From positions 30,648 through 84,118 of the forward strand of contig NZ_JAAFKG010000033.1 of the NCBI RefSeq assembly GCF_013299185.1: a stretch of DNA of 53,471 bases, read 5' to 3'. This DNA comes from Microcoleus sp. bin48.metabat.b7b8b9.023 (GTDB lineage: Bacteria; Cyanobacteriota; Cyanobacteriia; Cyanobacteriales; Microcoleaceae). This document shows, in pieces, positions 36,165 through 44,637 of this stretch (position 1 is its first letter; each line of letters starts with the position of its first letter). A program made the position numbers and the translations under genes. The notes under the pieces were generated by a model. It saw only the letters and a list, made by a program, of their open reading frames with translations, did no database searches and was not told the origin of the DNA.

Positions 36165-36980
36165 TTACCTAAACTTTGGGTCAGTGGGGTGGTTGCTACT
36201 GGCAGAGAAAATTATCATTTTTTGCTGGAGACCGCCTAGCTCGATTTCGGCGTACCGAAAGCGAACCTCACAGTCCGGCCTGCGCTCGGGAAGCTTCACT
36301 TCTTCTCCCAAAATGCGCTTGTTGCCGGGATTGGCAGGGAAAGCCTTTGCTTCCCCCTGGTTTTGGCTGAAGGTCATCCGGGCGGGATCGAAGAGATGCC
36401 CTTGAAGGCTCAAGACATCCTCAATTAACTTTTTCCCCTTCGCCACGGACGGACTGAGGATTTGCAGCTTGTACCCCAATTCCCAATGATTGTAATTAAC
36501 GTATCTTTTACCCTTGTCCCAAAAATACCCCTCCCTTTTGCCGAAAACCTGTCCGATTTTTAGGGCAATTTTTTTGACATTTGAAACAGTAATTGAGGAG
36601 TCAGTTTCGTCCATCAATCTAAAACTCAGCGTCCCTTCTTTCGGCCTTCTGCCGCCCTTCGGTTTCTCCTCCTCAAAATGCAGGTAGATTTTAGGATGAC
36701 CGCTTAACATCGCCACATCAGAGTTTCGCCCGCCGGAGGCGCCAGCCTGTCGGAGGCGGGCTTTAATCAAATCGTCGATCGCCTTGAGCAAACTCACCTG
36801 CAAGGGAATCAAAGGTTCCGCACCCGATAGCAGCATTTTCACCCCGTCGAGTTCCATCTCGTACAGGGCGAAACGAGCGCCAGAATCCTCATCCTTGCCC
36901 TTGATGACCGTCACCGATTCCTGCTCGGATAACTTACGAAAAGCTTCTTTTTTGAGCGCTTCTAGTTGCGGGTTTTTCAC
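36165..36980 (-). CDS. Unknown protein, last gene of six-gene operon
   Basis: 271 residues, Lys-rich, mixed alpha/beta, cytosolic by appearance. Features visible: an N-terminal helix (QLEALKKEAFRKLSEQESV), a charged loop EEKPKGGRRPKEG near the middle, and a beta-rich C-terminus. Start ATG overlaps the preceding stop by 4 nt (ATGA), so it is coupled to the 116-aa gene. No family recognised. Confidence 0.6.
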   Translation of the reverse strand: MKNPQLEALKKEAFRKLSEQESVTVIKGKDEDSGARFALYEMELDGVKMLLSGAEPLIPLQVSLLKAIDDLIKARLRQAGASGGRNSDVAMLSGHPKIYLHFEEEKPKGGRRPKEGTLSFRLMDETDSSITVSNVKKIALKIGQVFGKREGYFWDKGKRYVNYNHWELGYKLQILSPSVAKGKKLIEDVLSLQGHLFDPARMTFSQNQGEAKAFPANPGNKRILGEEVKLPERRPDCEVRFRYAEIELGGLQQKMIIFSASSNHPTDPKFR

Positions 36981-37327
36981 TTGCTAATTTTTCCCCTTTG
37001 CTTCCTGCGTCTTTTTAGCCGAGAACCGGAGAGTTTCTTGATTTTTATAAGCGAAGATTCAACCTTCTCAGGTTTGCTTTTTACCGATATCCTGGAATTA
37101 GCAAAATTGTTTTCGACTTCCTGAAAATAGACTTTTAAGTTTCCTACTCCCAAAGATTGCTCAATTTTACTAACAGTTATGCCAGCGTCGAATTGAACTG
37201 ATTCATGCTCGGATTCAATTCTAGAGGCTAACTCTTCTTTGAAACCAGCCTTCTCTTGGCTGGGAGAAGGCTTCCTACCTTTACCTTTACCATTCCCCGC
37301 ACCCGGTTTCTTTGGTTTAGTCGTCAT
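36977..37327 (-). CDS. Small very basic protein
   Basis: 116 residues with Lys/Arg-rich termini (KPKKPGAGNGKGKGRKPS at the N-terminus and SGSRLKRRRKQRGK at the C-terminus) around a short structured centre. Highly cationic, so nucleic-acid binding or packaging is plausible. ATGA overlaps on both sides (37324-37327 and 36977-36980) tie it to its neighbours. Confidence 0.6.
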   Translation of the reverse strand: MTTKPKKPGAGNGKGKGRKPSPSQEKAGFKEELASRIESEHESVQFDAGITVSKIEQSLGVGNLKVYFQEVENNFANSRISVKSKPEKVESSLIKIKKLSGSRLKRRRKQRGKISK

Positions 37328-38115
37328 ACATACTCTGCGTACAAGTCTTCCTCGGTCAATAAATCTCCTATGGTGTCGAAGAACACTTCAAACCCGTTTA
37401 TAACAGCGTCTTGCGCTTCTTCGCCCGGGACAATGTCGCGTATTTTTTCCTCAAACTTTTCGGCAAAAATGAAACTTTCCCCTTCTTTCTCGCCCCCGAG
37501 TTCCTGCCCCGTGACTTTTTCTATAAACTGCCTGCCATTGAGATACAAGAATTTCATTAAAATCAACTGAGCAGCCGATTTTACCGCATACCAAATATCC
37601 GTAACTGCATCTATCAAACTATCTCTTATAGTCTCACTGCCACCAGATAGCTCTATGAGTCTAGCTAGTTGCCCGGTGTTGATTCTCACTTTGGGAATGT
37701 TATTCCCGCCCAGCCCCCTGCCGACGAGAACCGTCGCGATAGAACGCCCTACAAATTCTCCTAGAGGTTCGTACAGATTAGTTACCGCGCTCTTAATGTC
37801 TTCCCTCAATTGGTTCTCCGAGATTTTCCAGTTGAAGTGCCAAAACTGCTGCACCGATTGCACCAAACGAGAAGCTAACTGCGGTGCGAATGCAGCAGCT
37901 ATCCAAGGGAATAGTTTAGCGGCCCATCCGAAAACTGGCTTGAAAATCTTGCCGAGGAAACTGAATACCGGTTTGGCAATTCCCCCTAAGAATTTGCTAA
38001 TGCTTCCCATTCTTGTCGCCGTGAAAATTTTCCCGCCCAGGGCGACGATAAACGGCTTGAGCTTGACGGCGGCGGAGGCGACCTTTGCGATAGTCAGAAC
38101 CAAAGGTATGGGCAT
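37324..38115 (-). CDS. Protein with hydrophobic glycine-rich N-terminus, unknown
   Basis: 263 residues. The first 90 are a run of amphipathic/hydrophobic helices with repeated GG and FLGKIFKPVFGW motifs; this could insert in a membrane or form a hydrophobic core. The remainder is helical and acidic at the end (EEDLYAEYV). Position directly after the 615-aa PT-linker gene (2-bp gap). No known family. Confidence 0.6.
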   Translation of the reverse strand: MPIPLVLTIAKVASAAVKLKPFIVALGGKIFTATRMGSISKFLGGIAKPVFSFLGKIFKPVFGWAAKLFPWIAAAFAPQLASRLVQSVQQFWHFNWKISENQLREDIKSAVTNLYEPLGEFVGRSIATVLVGRGLGGNNIPKVRINTGQLARLIELSGGSETIRDSLIDAVTDIWYAVKSAAQLILMKFLYLNGRQFIEKVTGQELGGEKEGESFIFAEKFEEKIRDIVPGEEAQDAVINGFEVFFDTIGDLLTEEDLYAEYV

Positions 38116-38117
38116 TG

Positions 38118-39962
38118 TTATTTCTCCTTTCTAATTGTTAGTTTGCAAAGCATTTGCCTAATATTGTCGCCCTCGGATGGGGTAAAAGTAGGCACTGGAA
38201 TGTCGCATTCTGAGCCTTCTAATAGGGTTGGAATAATGCTTTCCAGTTCTTCTTTAGACATCTCGGTAAATTCTTTGGGCTTGCTGTCTTTTCCGTAACC
38301 TTTCTTGATGCCAGCAAGATTAAACTCAAGCTGCATCTTTTTGGGTTTGTAGCGGAAAGGCATTCCCAGCATTTTAATCATTTCGCGAATGCTTTCGCTG
38401 ACACCGGCGGCGATTTTGAGGATTCGCGTCACAGCAAAGGCGATTCCTATTTGGATACTCAGTCGAGCGTTTCCGGCTGCTTTTAATTCGTGGAGCATTT
38501 CCAGGACTGCTTGCATGGCTACGCCTGGGGAATTGTAGGTATAAATACCCGATTGATCGCCTGCTGTTGTCTTGTCTGTATCCTCGATTTCTACCGTGAT
38601 TGGTGCATCCATTCCGTGGCGGTTGATGGTCATCAGAATGGCGTTCACCATTTGCGGGTAAGTCTTCAGGATCTCAGGGGGCAGATCTTTACCCTCTTCG
38701 GGGATTGCTAACAACTCGCCGGGAATTTGATACTTTCCTTTGAGCACGTTTTCCACTTGCATTACTGTTGATAGATTTCGCAACATTCTCATTGATTCGC
38801 GACAGCATTCATCCATTTTTATTCTGGGTGGTGGGTTGGGTGGGGGGAGGGATGGTGCTTTTTCCTGTAACCCTACAGGAACAACCTTAACAATTTTTGG
38901 GGTGATGCTTCTGCCCGAACTTTGGGTTTGAAATCCCGATGTTAGAACGCTTTTTATGTAGCGATTACAAGCTGTTTTTGTCCCAAATAGCACTACTGCA
39001 TCGACACCAAGTAAAGTTGTCCATAAAGGGCCTGGTTGTCCATCGATCGAGGCAGTACTAGTGCCAGTTGAATCAGTTCTTGTAATCCATACTTGCGCGT
39101 AACCCACGTAGCTGAGAAAACCTCCCTTGACAAGCCGACCAGCACCCTCAAAAGTCTGAATTCTGCTTTGGGGAGATGCGCCAGGGAATGAGTTTGTATC
39201 TTCCCTTCTGGCTTGATTTTTAGCGGAAATATCGAAAGGTAGTCGTGCCAAATCTTCGACAAAATCCGGCACTTCACCTGTTGAAACGTTCACGCTAGCA
39301 GAAGAGAAAGAGTTTTGGTATATAGACCGTTTCTCCCAAGCTTCAAAGATGAAACTTAGTACCACAAAAACTTTGTCTAGCCCGTCACCCAATTCCGCTC
39401 CTGGTGTTGGGGTTGGTGTTGGTGTTGGTGTTGGGGTTGGGGTTGGGGTTGGGGTTGGTGTTGGGGTTGGGGTTGGGGTTGGGGTTGGTACTGGTTTCTT
39501 CTCTCCAAATCCAAGACTTATCGAAACTGGAGTTCCAGGGATTTGAAACGACAGTTCCATCCCCACACCTTCATCACCCTTCGACACATTAATCCCAAAA
39601 CCCAACACTTCACCGCCAATTGAACCGCCTTTAACTTCCCCCGTGGCAGTATCGATCGTGATTCCGCCGCCAACTCCCAGCAAGCCGCCGGGAATTTCAG
39701 CAGAGGCGCCGATCGATATTTGGTCCTTCCCATTGCTCGAAATTTCCAAGTCCAGCGGCGAGACATCGACTGAAACGCCACCCTCTATCTGCAAGCCCCC
39801 GATCGTAACAATTTCCTGCGTGATGCCAATGCCACCAGAGGAACTCGACACCTGGGATTTGCTACCCATATCGACGCCCGAATCTTTGCCCAAGTCGATC
39901 CGGCTCGATCCGCTGCTGGCGGCCGAAGAAGGGGCAGAAGCGGATGACGATCGGCTAGGCAT
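38118..39962 (-). CDS. Large protein with long Pro-Thr repeat linker
   Basis: 614 residues from the ATG at 39962, with GGAAG upstream; it overlaps the previous gene by 8 nt. Residues about 1-160 are Gly/Ser-rich beta sequence ([35 protein letters not shown]). Then about fifteen Pro-Thr dipeptides form a stiff linker encoded by hexanucleotide repeats. The C-terminal 370 residues are a mixed domain including [13 protein letters not shown] and a helical region. The pattern of a beta domain, stalk and globular domain suggests a surface or particle-associated adhesin (inference). No signal peptide. Confidence 0.65.
   Translation of the reverse strand: MPSRSSSASAPSSAASSGSSRIDLGKDSGVDMGSKSQVSSSSGGIGITQEIVTIGGLQIEGGVSVDVSPLDLEISSNGKDQISIGASAEIPGGLLGVGGGITIDTATGEVKGGSIGGEVLGFGINVSKGDEGVGMELSFQIPGTPVSISLGFGEKKPVPTPTPTPTPTPTPTPTPTPTPTPTPTPTPGAELGDGLDKVFVVLSFIFEAWEKRSIYQNSFSSASVNVSTGEVPDFVEDLARLPFDISAKNQARREDTNSFPGASPQSRIQTFEGAGRLVKGGFLSYVGYAQVWITRTDSTGTSTASIDGQPGPLWTTLLGVDAVVLFGTKTACNRYIKSVLTSGFQTQSSGRSITPKIVKVVPVGLQEKAPSLPPPNPPPRIKMDECCRESMRMLRNLSTVMQVENVLKGKYQIPGELLAIPEEGKDLPPEILKTYPQMVNAILMTINRHGMDAPITVEIEDTDKTTAGDQSGIYTYNSPGVAMQAVLEMLHELKAAGNARLSIQIGIAFAVTRILKIAAGVSESIREMIKMLGMPFRYKPKKMQLEFNLAGIKKGYGKDSKPKEFTEMSKEELESIIPTLLEGSECDIPVPTFTPSEGDNIRQMLCKLTIRKEK
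39402..39489. repeat. (GGGGTT/GGTGTT)n repeat encoding the Pro-Thr linker
   Basis: The plus strand carries about fourteen GGTGTT or GGGGTT hexamers. On the minus strand they encode the PT repeats. The G-rich strand is the template strand and resembles a ciliate telomere sequence, so it can in principle form G-quadruplexes. Confidence 0.95.
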
Positions 39963-40785
39963 AACTTGCTTCCATCCCTGCCAATCGTGAAGTGCCGTTT
40001 TCGGCGATCGCCCACAATTCCCCAGTAAGCATCGGCGCATCGGTTAGTGAAAGCGATCCACCACCTGGACTCAGAAAAATGCCCGATCCAACGGCCAAAC
40101 CGCTAGCCGTGCCGGCCAGCCATACGCGACTTTCCCCTGCATTCGTGACATAAAGTAGCGCTCTATTGGGGTTAGCGGTGCGAAATCTTACCGCTGTAGA
40201 TACATCAATCCCATAAGGTTGAGCGACGCCGATCGCCCTCGCCTTTGGTTTCTCGATTAGGTCTAATGAAAACCTGAAATCGCCTTCTAAGTTGATGTAG
40301 TCGCCACTCATTAAAGTCCCGTGACCGTAGTTAACAATCGACACTCCCAAGCTGTCATCGGGGCTCAGCAGCTTTATCTGGTTAACTGTCAAATACGGAA
40401 TAACCAGCGGGATAGTAGTCTCCCGTCCCCTATTTTGCAACAAGCTTGTTGCTAAAGCCTGCCAAGCGCCGGATCCTTTTCGAGCGTGCAGCCGCAAGCC
40501 TATGAATGGGTACTTTTTCTCTACTTCCAACAGTGCAGCAATCTTTTCCGCCGCGTTCATTTCTGGGAAGGTTTGTGGGAATGGCGCTTCTTTTTTGGAA
40601 GGCAAATAAGTAGCGCCGCTTAGGGCTTCTAAATAGAAGCTTCTCCCTATAAAATAAGAGCTTTCCAAGCTAGAGAATTCATTAAAAATATCGCTACATT
40701 TAAGGATTTCAATAATATTAGTTCCGTCGGCTGCTGTAATCTGCCGGCGAAAACTTCGAGTTCCGCTTAGAGAGTTATCAGCCAT
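39955..40785 (-). CDS. Unknown protein sharing a domain with the 112-aa plus-strand protein
   Basis: 276 residues. The N-terminal two thirds are mixed alpha/beta with no recognised motif. The C-terminal part from about 200 (ANPNRALLYVTNAGESRVWLA, then FLSPGGGSLSL) is a small beta domain that resembles the whole of the protein at 42215-42553 (ANPNRAAYSIYNAGTVPVFV, then FIIPPGFLW). It abuts the 204-aa gene without gap (TAA directly before ATG). A virion or tail component is a reasonable but unproven guess. Confidence 0.6.
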   Translation of the reverse strand: MADNSLSGTRSFRRQITAADGTNIIEILKCSDIFNEFSSLESSYFIGRSFYLEALSGATYLPSKKEAPFPQTFPEMNAAEKIAALLEVEKKYPFIGLRLHARKGSGAWQALATSLLQNRGRETTIPLVIPYLTVNQIKLLSPDDSLGVSIVNYGHGTLMSGDYINLEGDFRFSLDLIEKPKARAIGVAQPYGIDVSTAVRFRTANPNRALLYVTNAGESRVWLAGTASGLAVGSGIFLSPGGGSLSLTDAPMLTGELWAIAENGTSRLAGMEASYA

Positions 40786-41400
40786 TTATGTTAGGTTCCC
40801 TAATGGTGAAAGCCCTGCGTACCTCCAACCGCCCAAGCCGTCGGAAAAAGCTTGCAATGGAATTTTCACCGTTGCTTGTAACTCTGCATCTAAAGTCGCC
40901 GTCGAGCCTGGGCGGGCGCTCGCTAATTGCCAGCTTTCGACAAGAGCGAGGCTGAGAGGATTCTTGTCTAACTTCAATTGCAAGAAATTCATCAAGCGAA
41001 TTGCATCAGCTAAAGCTGTTGTCCAAGCAACAGATGTAAAAGTAGGAGTTCCACCAGATCCGATCGTGTATCCGATGCTCGGTGCTGTCAGATAGTCGGG
41101 AACTGTTATCTGTGTTGGCTGTGCAAAAGGTAGTGAAATCGTTTGGCATGGAGGGGTAAAACTGATAGTGCAAACTCCCCCGTTGTTGTTCGCAACTCCT
41201 TGAATTTTTTCCTCTCTGTCCTCAGCGACGGACAAGTAATCCAATCGCTGCGGGTTTAGTGCGCTATCGGCTTGACCCCTTACGCCTAGTACCGCCAATT
41301 GATAAATCATTCCCCCCAAGGTTGCCACGCCGGGAGTTGCTGCGCCGGCCGCATCGACTCCCTTTATCGTTCCATTGGCATTGACTACAATATTTGTCAC
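40786..41400 (-). CDS. Unknown protein, first gene of six-gene operon
   Basis: 204 residues starting MTNIVVNANGTIKGVDAAG. Gly/Thr/Ser-rich beta-type sequence, a CxxxxxxxxC pair (GGVCTISFTPPCQT) and a helical stretch (ALADAIRLMNFLQLKL). Gene is the promoter-proximal member of a tightly coupled set (40786-41400, 39955, 38118, 37324, 36977, 36165). Resembles phage structural proteins in composition only. Confidence 0.6.
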   Translation of the reverse strand: MTNIVVNANGTIKGVDAAGAATPGVATLGGMIYQLAVLGVRGQADSALNPQRLDYLSVAEDREEKIQGVANNNGGVCTISFTPPCQTISLPFAQPTQITVPDYLTAPSIGYTIGSGGTPTFTSVAWTTALADAIRLMNFLQLKLDKNPLSLALVESWQLASARPGSTATLDAELQATVKIPLQAFSDGLGGWRYAGLSPLGNLT

Positions 41401-41477
41401 AGAGGTTCCAGCTTGTTTCTTCAGAGCTAACCTCAGTTTAAATAATATTTTGTTGGTATTTTGCAGCCAATCTTTTC

Positions 41478-41517
41478 TTAAGAAGTTGCTGAAATAGATA
41501 AAAGAGCAACTTCTTAA
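41478..41517. promoter_or_regulatory. 13-bp perfect inverted repeat between divergent operons
   Basis: TTAAGAAGTTGCT (41478-41490) and AGCAACTTCTTAA (41505-41517) with a 14-nt loop, lying between the divergently transcribed operon (start 41400) and recombinase gene (start about 41618). Could be an operator or a recombinase-binding site; a terminator is less likely since no gene ends here. Confidence 0.55.
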
Positions 41518-41617
41518 TTTTTGATTATTCCCTCACTGTACGGGTTTGGGGAGTTACACTACAGGAGGGTGTTAAAAGGTTGTCGATTGTCTTGTTTTGA
41601 TAAGGAAAAAGCAACAC

Positions 41618-42190
41618 GTGAAAGTCGAGGGAATTGGTCAAGCTACGAAAATGACTCAAGACATTTACGAGCAAATCAGCAAACATTTGTTTACGGATGT
41701 TCATAAGGTATTTCTGGGTGTTGCTTGGTACACTGGAGAGAGACCAAATGCAATTTTGCAAAGCAAGGTTTGCCACTTCTATGTAAATCCATCGAGACGA
41801 ATCGTGCGGTCGGAGATCATCTATCCGTCTGCTGCGAGGAAGGATAAAAAAACTAGGGAAGTCCCTTGTCACCTGGCTCTAGAGAAAATTCTTCGGGATT
41901 ACGAATGCTTGGAGGATGGCTATTTATTCCCGTCCCGAGTTAAGTCGGGACAACCTTTATCCAGGCAGGCAATGGATCGCGCTTTTCGGCGCGCATTGAA
42001 AAAAGCGGGGCTTGAAAATCAGGGATATTCCCTGTATTCCGCACGAAGAGGCTTCATTACGCGGCTAGATAGTCTCGGTTGCAGCCCGGGCTTAATTAAA
42101 TCGCTCTCCGGGCACGCCAGCCTTTCGTCCTTAGGACGATATATCGAGGTTTCGGAAGAGCAAAGAAAAAACGCGATCGCAAATTTCTAA
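41618..42190 (+). CDS. Short tyrosine recombinase / phage integrase
   Basis: 190 residues from the GTG at 41618 (AAGGA 11 nt upstream; an earlier TTG at 41597 is possible). It covers only the catalytic domain: Arg in TGERPNAI (box I), Lys region in ARKDKKTREVP, SARRGFITRL (the HxxR box with Ser in place of His), GH in LSGHASL and the Tyr in GRYIEVS. The N-terminal core-binding domain is absent, as in several small integrases of plasmids and cryptic phages. Likely mediates integration or resolution of this element, or inversion of nearby DNA. Confidence 0.85.
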   Translation: MKVEGIGQATKMTQDIYEQISKHLFTDVHKVFLGVAWYTGERPNAILQSKVCHFYVNPSRRIVRSEIIYPSAARKDKKTREVPCHLALEKILRDYECLEDGYLFPSRVKSGQPLSRQAMDRAFRRALKKAGLENQGYSLYSARRGFITRLDSLGCSPGLIKSLSGHASLSSLGRYIEVSEEQRKNAIANF

Positions 42191-42193
42191 ATA

Positions 42194-42227
42194 AATAATG
42201 CTTGTCAACAAATAATGCTTGTCAACC
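42194..42227 (+). repeat. Tandem 17-bp duplication over a start codon
   Basis: AAATAATGCTTGTCAAC occurs twice in succession. Only the second copy is followed by the open frame of the 112-aa protein; the first gives an ATG in another frame. It probably duplicated recently. Confidence 0.85.
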
Positions 42228-42553
42228 TAAATTCAACTAGCAGCATCAACGTCGCCGAGGATATTCGTGGCGCCAAGACCACAACCGCCGTCAGTGCATC
42301 GACTACTGTGGGGGTGGCTCTAGCAGCCAATCCAAACAGGGCGGCTTACAGCATCTATAACGCGGGTACGGTTCCCGTTTTTGTAAGGGAGGGTGCTGTC
42401 GTTTCAGCCAGCCTTTACGAGTTCATTATCCCGCCTGGATTTTTGTGGAAAGAAGATTTTGCAACCACGCCTAGATATCTAGGAGCTATTAGCGTTATCA
42501 CTGCCTCGGGGACAACGAACCTGATGGTTGCCCAAGCGGATTTATTAACTTAG
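42215..42553 (+). CDS. Small beta-rich structural-like protein
   Basis: 112 residues. The core ANPNRAAYSIYNAGTVPVFVREG...FIIPPGFLWKED is a compact beta domain common in phage head-fibre or decoration-type proteins, where a jelly-roll trimer is built around the NPNR and IPPG loops (recollection, moderate). It lies between the recombinase and the tail-fibre-like gene and shares its domain with the C-terminus of the 276-aa protein. Confidence 0.6.
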   Translation: MLVNLNSTSSINVAEDIRGAKTTTAVSASTTVGVALAANPNRAAYSIYNAGTVPVFVREGAVVSASLYEFIIPPGFLWKEDFATTPRYLGAISVITASGTTNLMVAQADLLT

Positions 42554-42557
42554 GCTC

Positions 42558-43448
42558 ATGGGTGGATTGATAGATTTAAATTCTCAGATTCCTGAGAGCA
42601 GAATATCGGGGGCGATGGCCACTGATGTGGAATTGATGGAGGCGGTCGCAGCGCACGAAGCAAAAGCAGATCCGCACCCAAACCTGTGGCAGAGAATAGT
42701 TGCCGGATTCCTCAGTCTGACCGGCGGGCAACGGATTCTGAAAAATAATCCGCCGATCGCACCTACCAGTTTTTATGGTGGCGCCAACCACCTAGAGTTC
42801 ACCACGAACGACGGGAGTAACCCCATTCTTGCCTTTCACAAACGTGGTGAGTCTGCGACATCCCTATACCATTCGGGGTATGGAAATAATTCCCTGCGGA
42901 TAATGAATGCTGATGGCTTTGACGGAGCTCTAATTCATGACGGAAATATTTCCGCGAAGACAGCCGGCAACGCGAACAATTTGCGGAATTTGTTGGGAGC
43001 GTGGAACGCCGCAGTCACACACTGGGACGGCACTTATGGATGGTGGCATTTAGGGGACTGGGGAGCCAGCAATAACTCGGTTTTGGTTCGTCGTGCAGCA
43101 GTTGCCGATCGCGCGGCTTCCGCAGTCTCTGCCGATTTCGCTGCTGGCCTCACGCTAGACGGGGTGGCGACAAAAACAAAGCTGATTGAGGGGACTACTG
43201 CTGCTGTGCAAGGATCCATGGTAGTCATACCCATTGGCATTGACATGGCTAAAATTATTTCAGCTCAAGTCCTTGTCCGATCAAATCAGGGTGCAATAGC
43301 ACCGCCAAGCATCCAACACGTCTTGGGAACCCAGCATCAATTTGAATGGGCCCTGTGGGCAAATAATTTATACGTCACTAATGTCGCCGATAAATCGGCG
43401 GCTCTCTTATCCCGCCCATTTTCAGCCACTATCACGTATCGCGCGTAA
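42558..43448 (+). CDS. Tail-fibre-like protein
   Basis: 296 residues. The N-terminal HEAKADPHPNLWQRI matches the HxxxxDPHPQY motif of phage tail fibres and side-tail proteins; later LIHDGNISAKTAGNAN has the HDGN-type repeat of tail fibres. Middle and C-terminal parts are beta-rich and low in charge, as expected for a trimeric fibre. Begins 4 bp after the previous gene, so co-transcribed with it and the recombinase. Confidence 0.8.
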   Translation: MGGLIDLNSQIPESRISGAMATDVELMEAVAAHEAKADPHPNLWQRIVAGFLSLTGGQRILKNNPPIAPTSFYGGANHLEFTTNDGSNPILAFHKRGESATSLYHSGYGNNSLRIMNADGFDGALIHDGNISAKTAGNANNLRNLLGAWNAAVTHWDGTYGWWHLGDWGASNNSVLVRRAAVADRAASAVSADFAAGLTLDGVATKTKLIEGTTAAVQGSMVVIPIGIDMAKIISAQVLVRSNQGAIAPPSIQHVLGTQHQFEWALWANNLYVTNVADKSAALLSRPFSATITYRA

Positions 43449-43451
43449 GCC

Positions 43452-43649
43452 ATGAAAGGATTTAGAAAGTTTAAAGTATTTCGCGCCACAAGCAATCATC
43501 AGATAGAGAAGTTTACAGAATCTCAAATAATTTTTGCCCGATCGCCCGAACAAGCAAACAACTACGCGAAAAGATGGGCGATGGAATTGGTTGAATATGG
43601 GGCGGAAGAAGTCAGGCCCGAAGCATCTCCACAATTTCCGCAGGTCTAA
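43452..43649 (+). CDS. Small unknown protein after the fibre gene
   Basis: 65 residues (MKGFRKFKVFRATSNHQIEKF...), starting 3 bp after the fibre stop. Basic N-terminus. Its 3' end overlaps the convergent gene at 43612-44202 by 38 bp. A tail-fibre assembly role is only positional. Confidence 0.55.
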   Translation: MKGFRKFKVFRATSNHQIEKFTESQIIFARSPEQANNYAKRWAMELVEYGAEEVRPEASPQFPQV

Positions 43650-44202
43650 CACTGATCGCCAAAAGCGATCGCACTTCCTGCACTTTTGCCTGCGCGATCG
43701 GCGAGTCAGTGTTGCCACCCCGAATATGAATGTGGCGCATCTTCGATCCGTCGCGATACGAGAATCGGAAGTATTCGCCGCCACGGGCTGTTCCGCGCGG
43801 ACGGTAGGTAGATATTGCTTTGCAATTTGATGATACAGAATCATCGGAGGGATTTGATTCTGTATCAACCTCGACAAGGGTGATCGACTCTGATACAGAA
43901 TCATCGGAGGGATTTGATTCTGTATCAACCTCGACAAGGGTGATCGACTCTGATACAGAATCAATTGTGTTGGCCGGAAGCAATGCAAACTCACCCGGGT
44001 AAAGATACCCCCAAGATTCGGTGAGCTCGTTCCAAAATTTGCAACTTCCGTCCAGCGGATGAATGCCCTCGATTTTGACAATATCTCCCTTTTTCAGGCC
44101 GGCGGTGTGAGGTGTCTTTCGCTTCAGTTTCAAAAGATCGCCAACCCTGTAGAGCGTTCCGACCGCTGGAGAATTCTCGAATAAGGAAAGTTGAGTATTC
44201 AT
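43612..44202 (-). CDS. Unknown protein with 20-residue tandem repeat
   Basis: 196 residues from ATG at 44202. N-terminal MNTQLSLFENSPAVGTLYRVGDLLKLKRK resembles small SH3-like domains (KKGDIVKIEG...WGYLYPGEFALL). Then an acidic 20-residue unit with SITLVEVDTES occurs twice. The C-terminus (EYFRFSYRDGSKMRHIHIRGGNTDS... then a helix) is a DNA-related or phage module that I have seen in cyanobacterial hypothetical proteins but cannot name. Convergently overlaps the 65-aa gene. Confidence 0.6.
   Translation of the reverse strand: MNTQLSLFENSPAVGTLYRVGDLLKLKRKTPHTAGLKKGDIVKIEGIHPLDGSCKFWNELTESWGYLYPGEFALLPANTIDSVSESITLVEVDTESNPSDDSVSESITLVEVDTESNPSDDSVSSNCKAISTYRPRGTARGGEYFRFSYRDGSKMRHIHIRGGNTDSPIAQAKVQEVRSLLAISVRPAEIVEMLRA
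43830..43965. repeat. 60-bp tandem duplication in the preceding gene
   Basis: A 60-bp unit containing GATACAGAATCATCGGAGGG and ending GTGATCGACTCT is present twice plus a partial third (about 15 bp). It adds 20 acidic residues per unit and keeps the frame. Confidence 0.9.
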
Positions 44203-44277
44203 ATAAAGCCAAAATCTAAAATCTAATTTGTGCAAGCCGATCGCTCTTTTGGGCGATCGGCTAATTTTCAAAAAACC

Positions 44278-44508
44278 TTAGATATCGCTAGGTGCGAAAT
44301 CCAAAGGCATTGTCACCGGGAAGCTCGGTGGCATTGTGGGAGCAGTACCCATAGTTAGCTGATCGAGAAGAGCCTGAGCTTGCTGGATGGTTGCAAGTTC
44401 CTCGGTTGATTCGCGAGATTCTTCTTCTTCCAATACAGCCAAGCGATTGCCTTGACTGTTTACGACCTCAAGAATCGTTCGCAGCAGTTGAAAAATAATA
44501 GGGTTCAT
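44278..44508 (-). CDS. Small coiled-coil protein
   Basis: 76 residues: helical/acidic centre (LAVLEEEESRESTEELATIQQAQALLDQL) and a Pro/Met-rich C-terminus. Not recognised. Followed by a 75-bp gap to the 196-aa gene on the same strand. Confidence 0.5.
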   Translation of the reverse strand: MNPIIFQLLRTILEVVNSQGNRLAVLEEEESRESTEELATIQQAQALLDQLTMGTAPTMPPSFPVTMPLDFAPSDI

Positions 44509-44637
44509 GGGTTTAACGTCCTTGTTTACTTGGTTGGTAAGTGCCGGTCTCTCCCGGCTGTCACGCCACTTCGGATCTACTCTGGCAGGTGTCGCCAGCT
44601 TGCCCTGCTACGCATGAATGAGGCTTCCATAGAAAGC

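Noticed and set aside
39349..39546. Frame with Val-Gly repeats opposite the Pro-Thr linker
   Set aside because: Direct product of the hexanucleotide repeat on the other strand; the minus-strand frame is continuous and coupled to its operon.
43422..44081. 219-residue minus-strand frame overlapping the 60-bp repeat gene
   Set aside because: Repeats there come from the DNA duplication; the frame at 43612-44202 has a proper start and domain-like ends.
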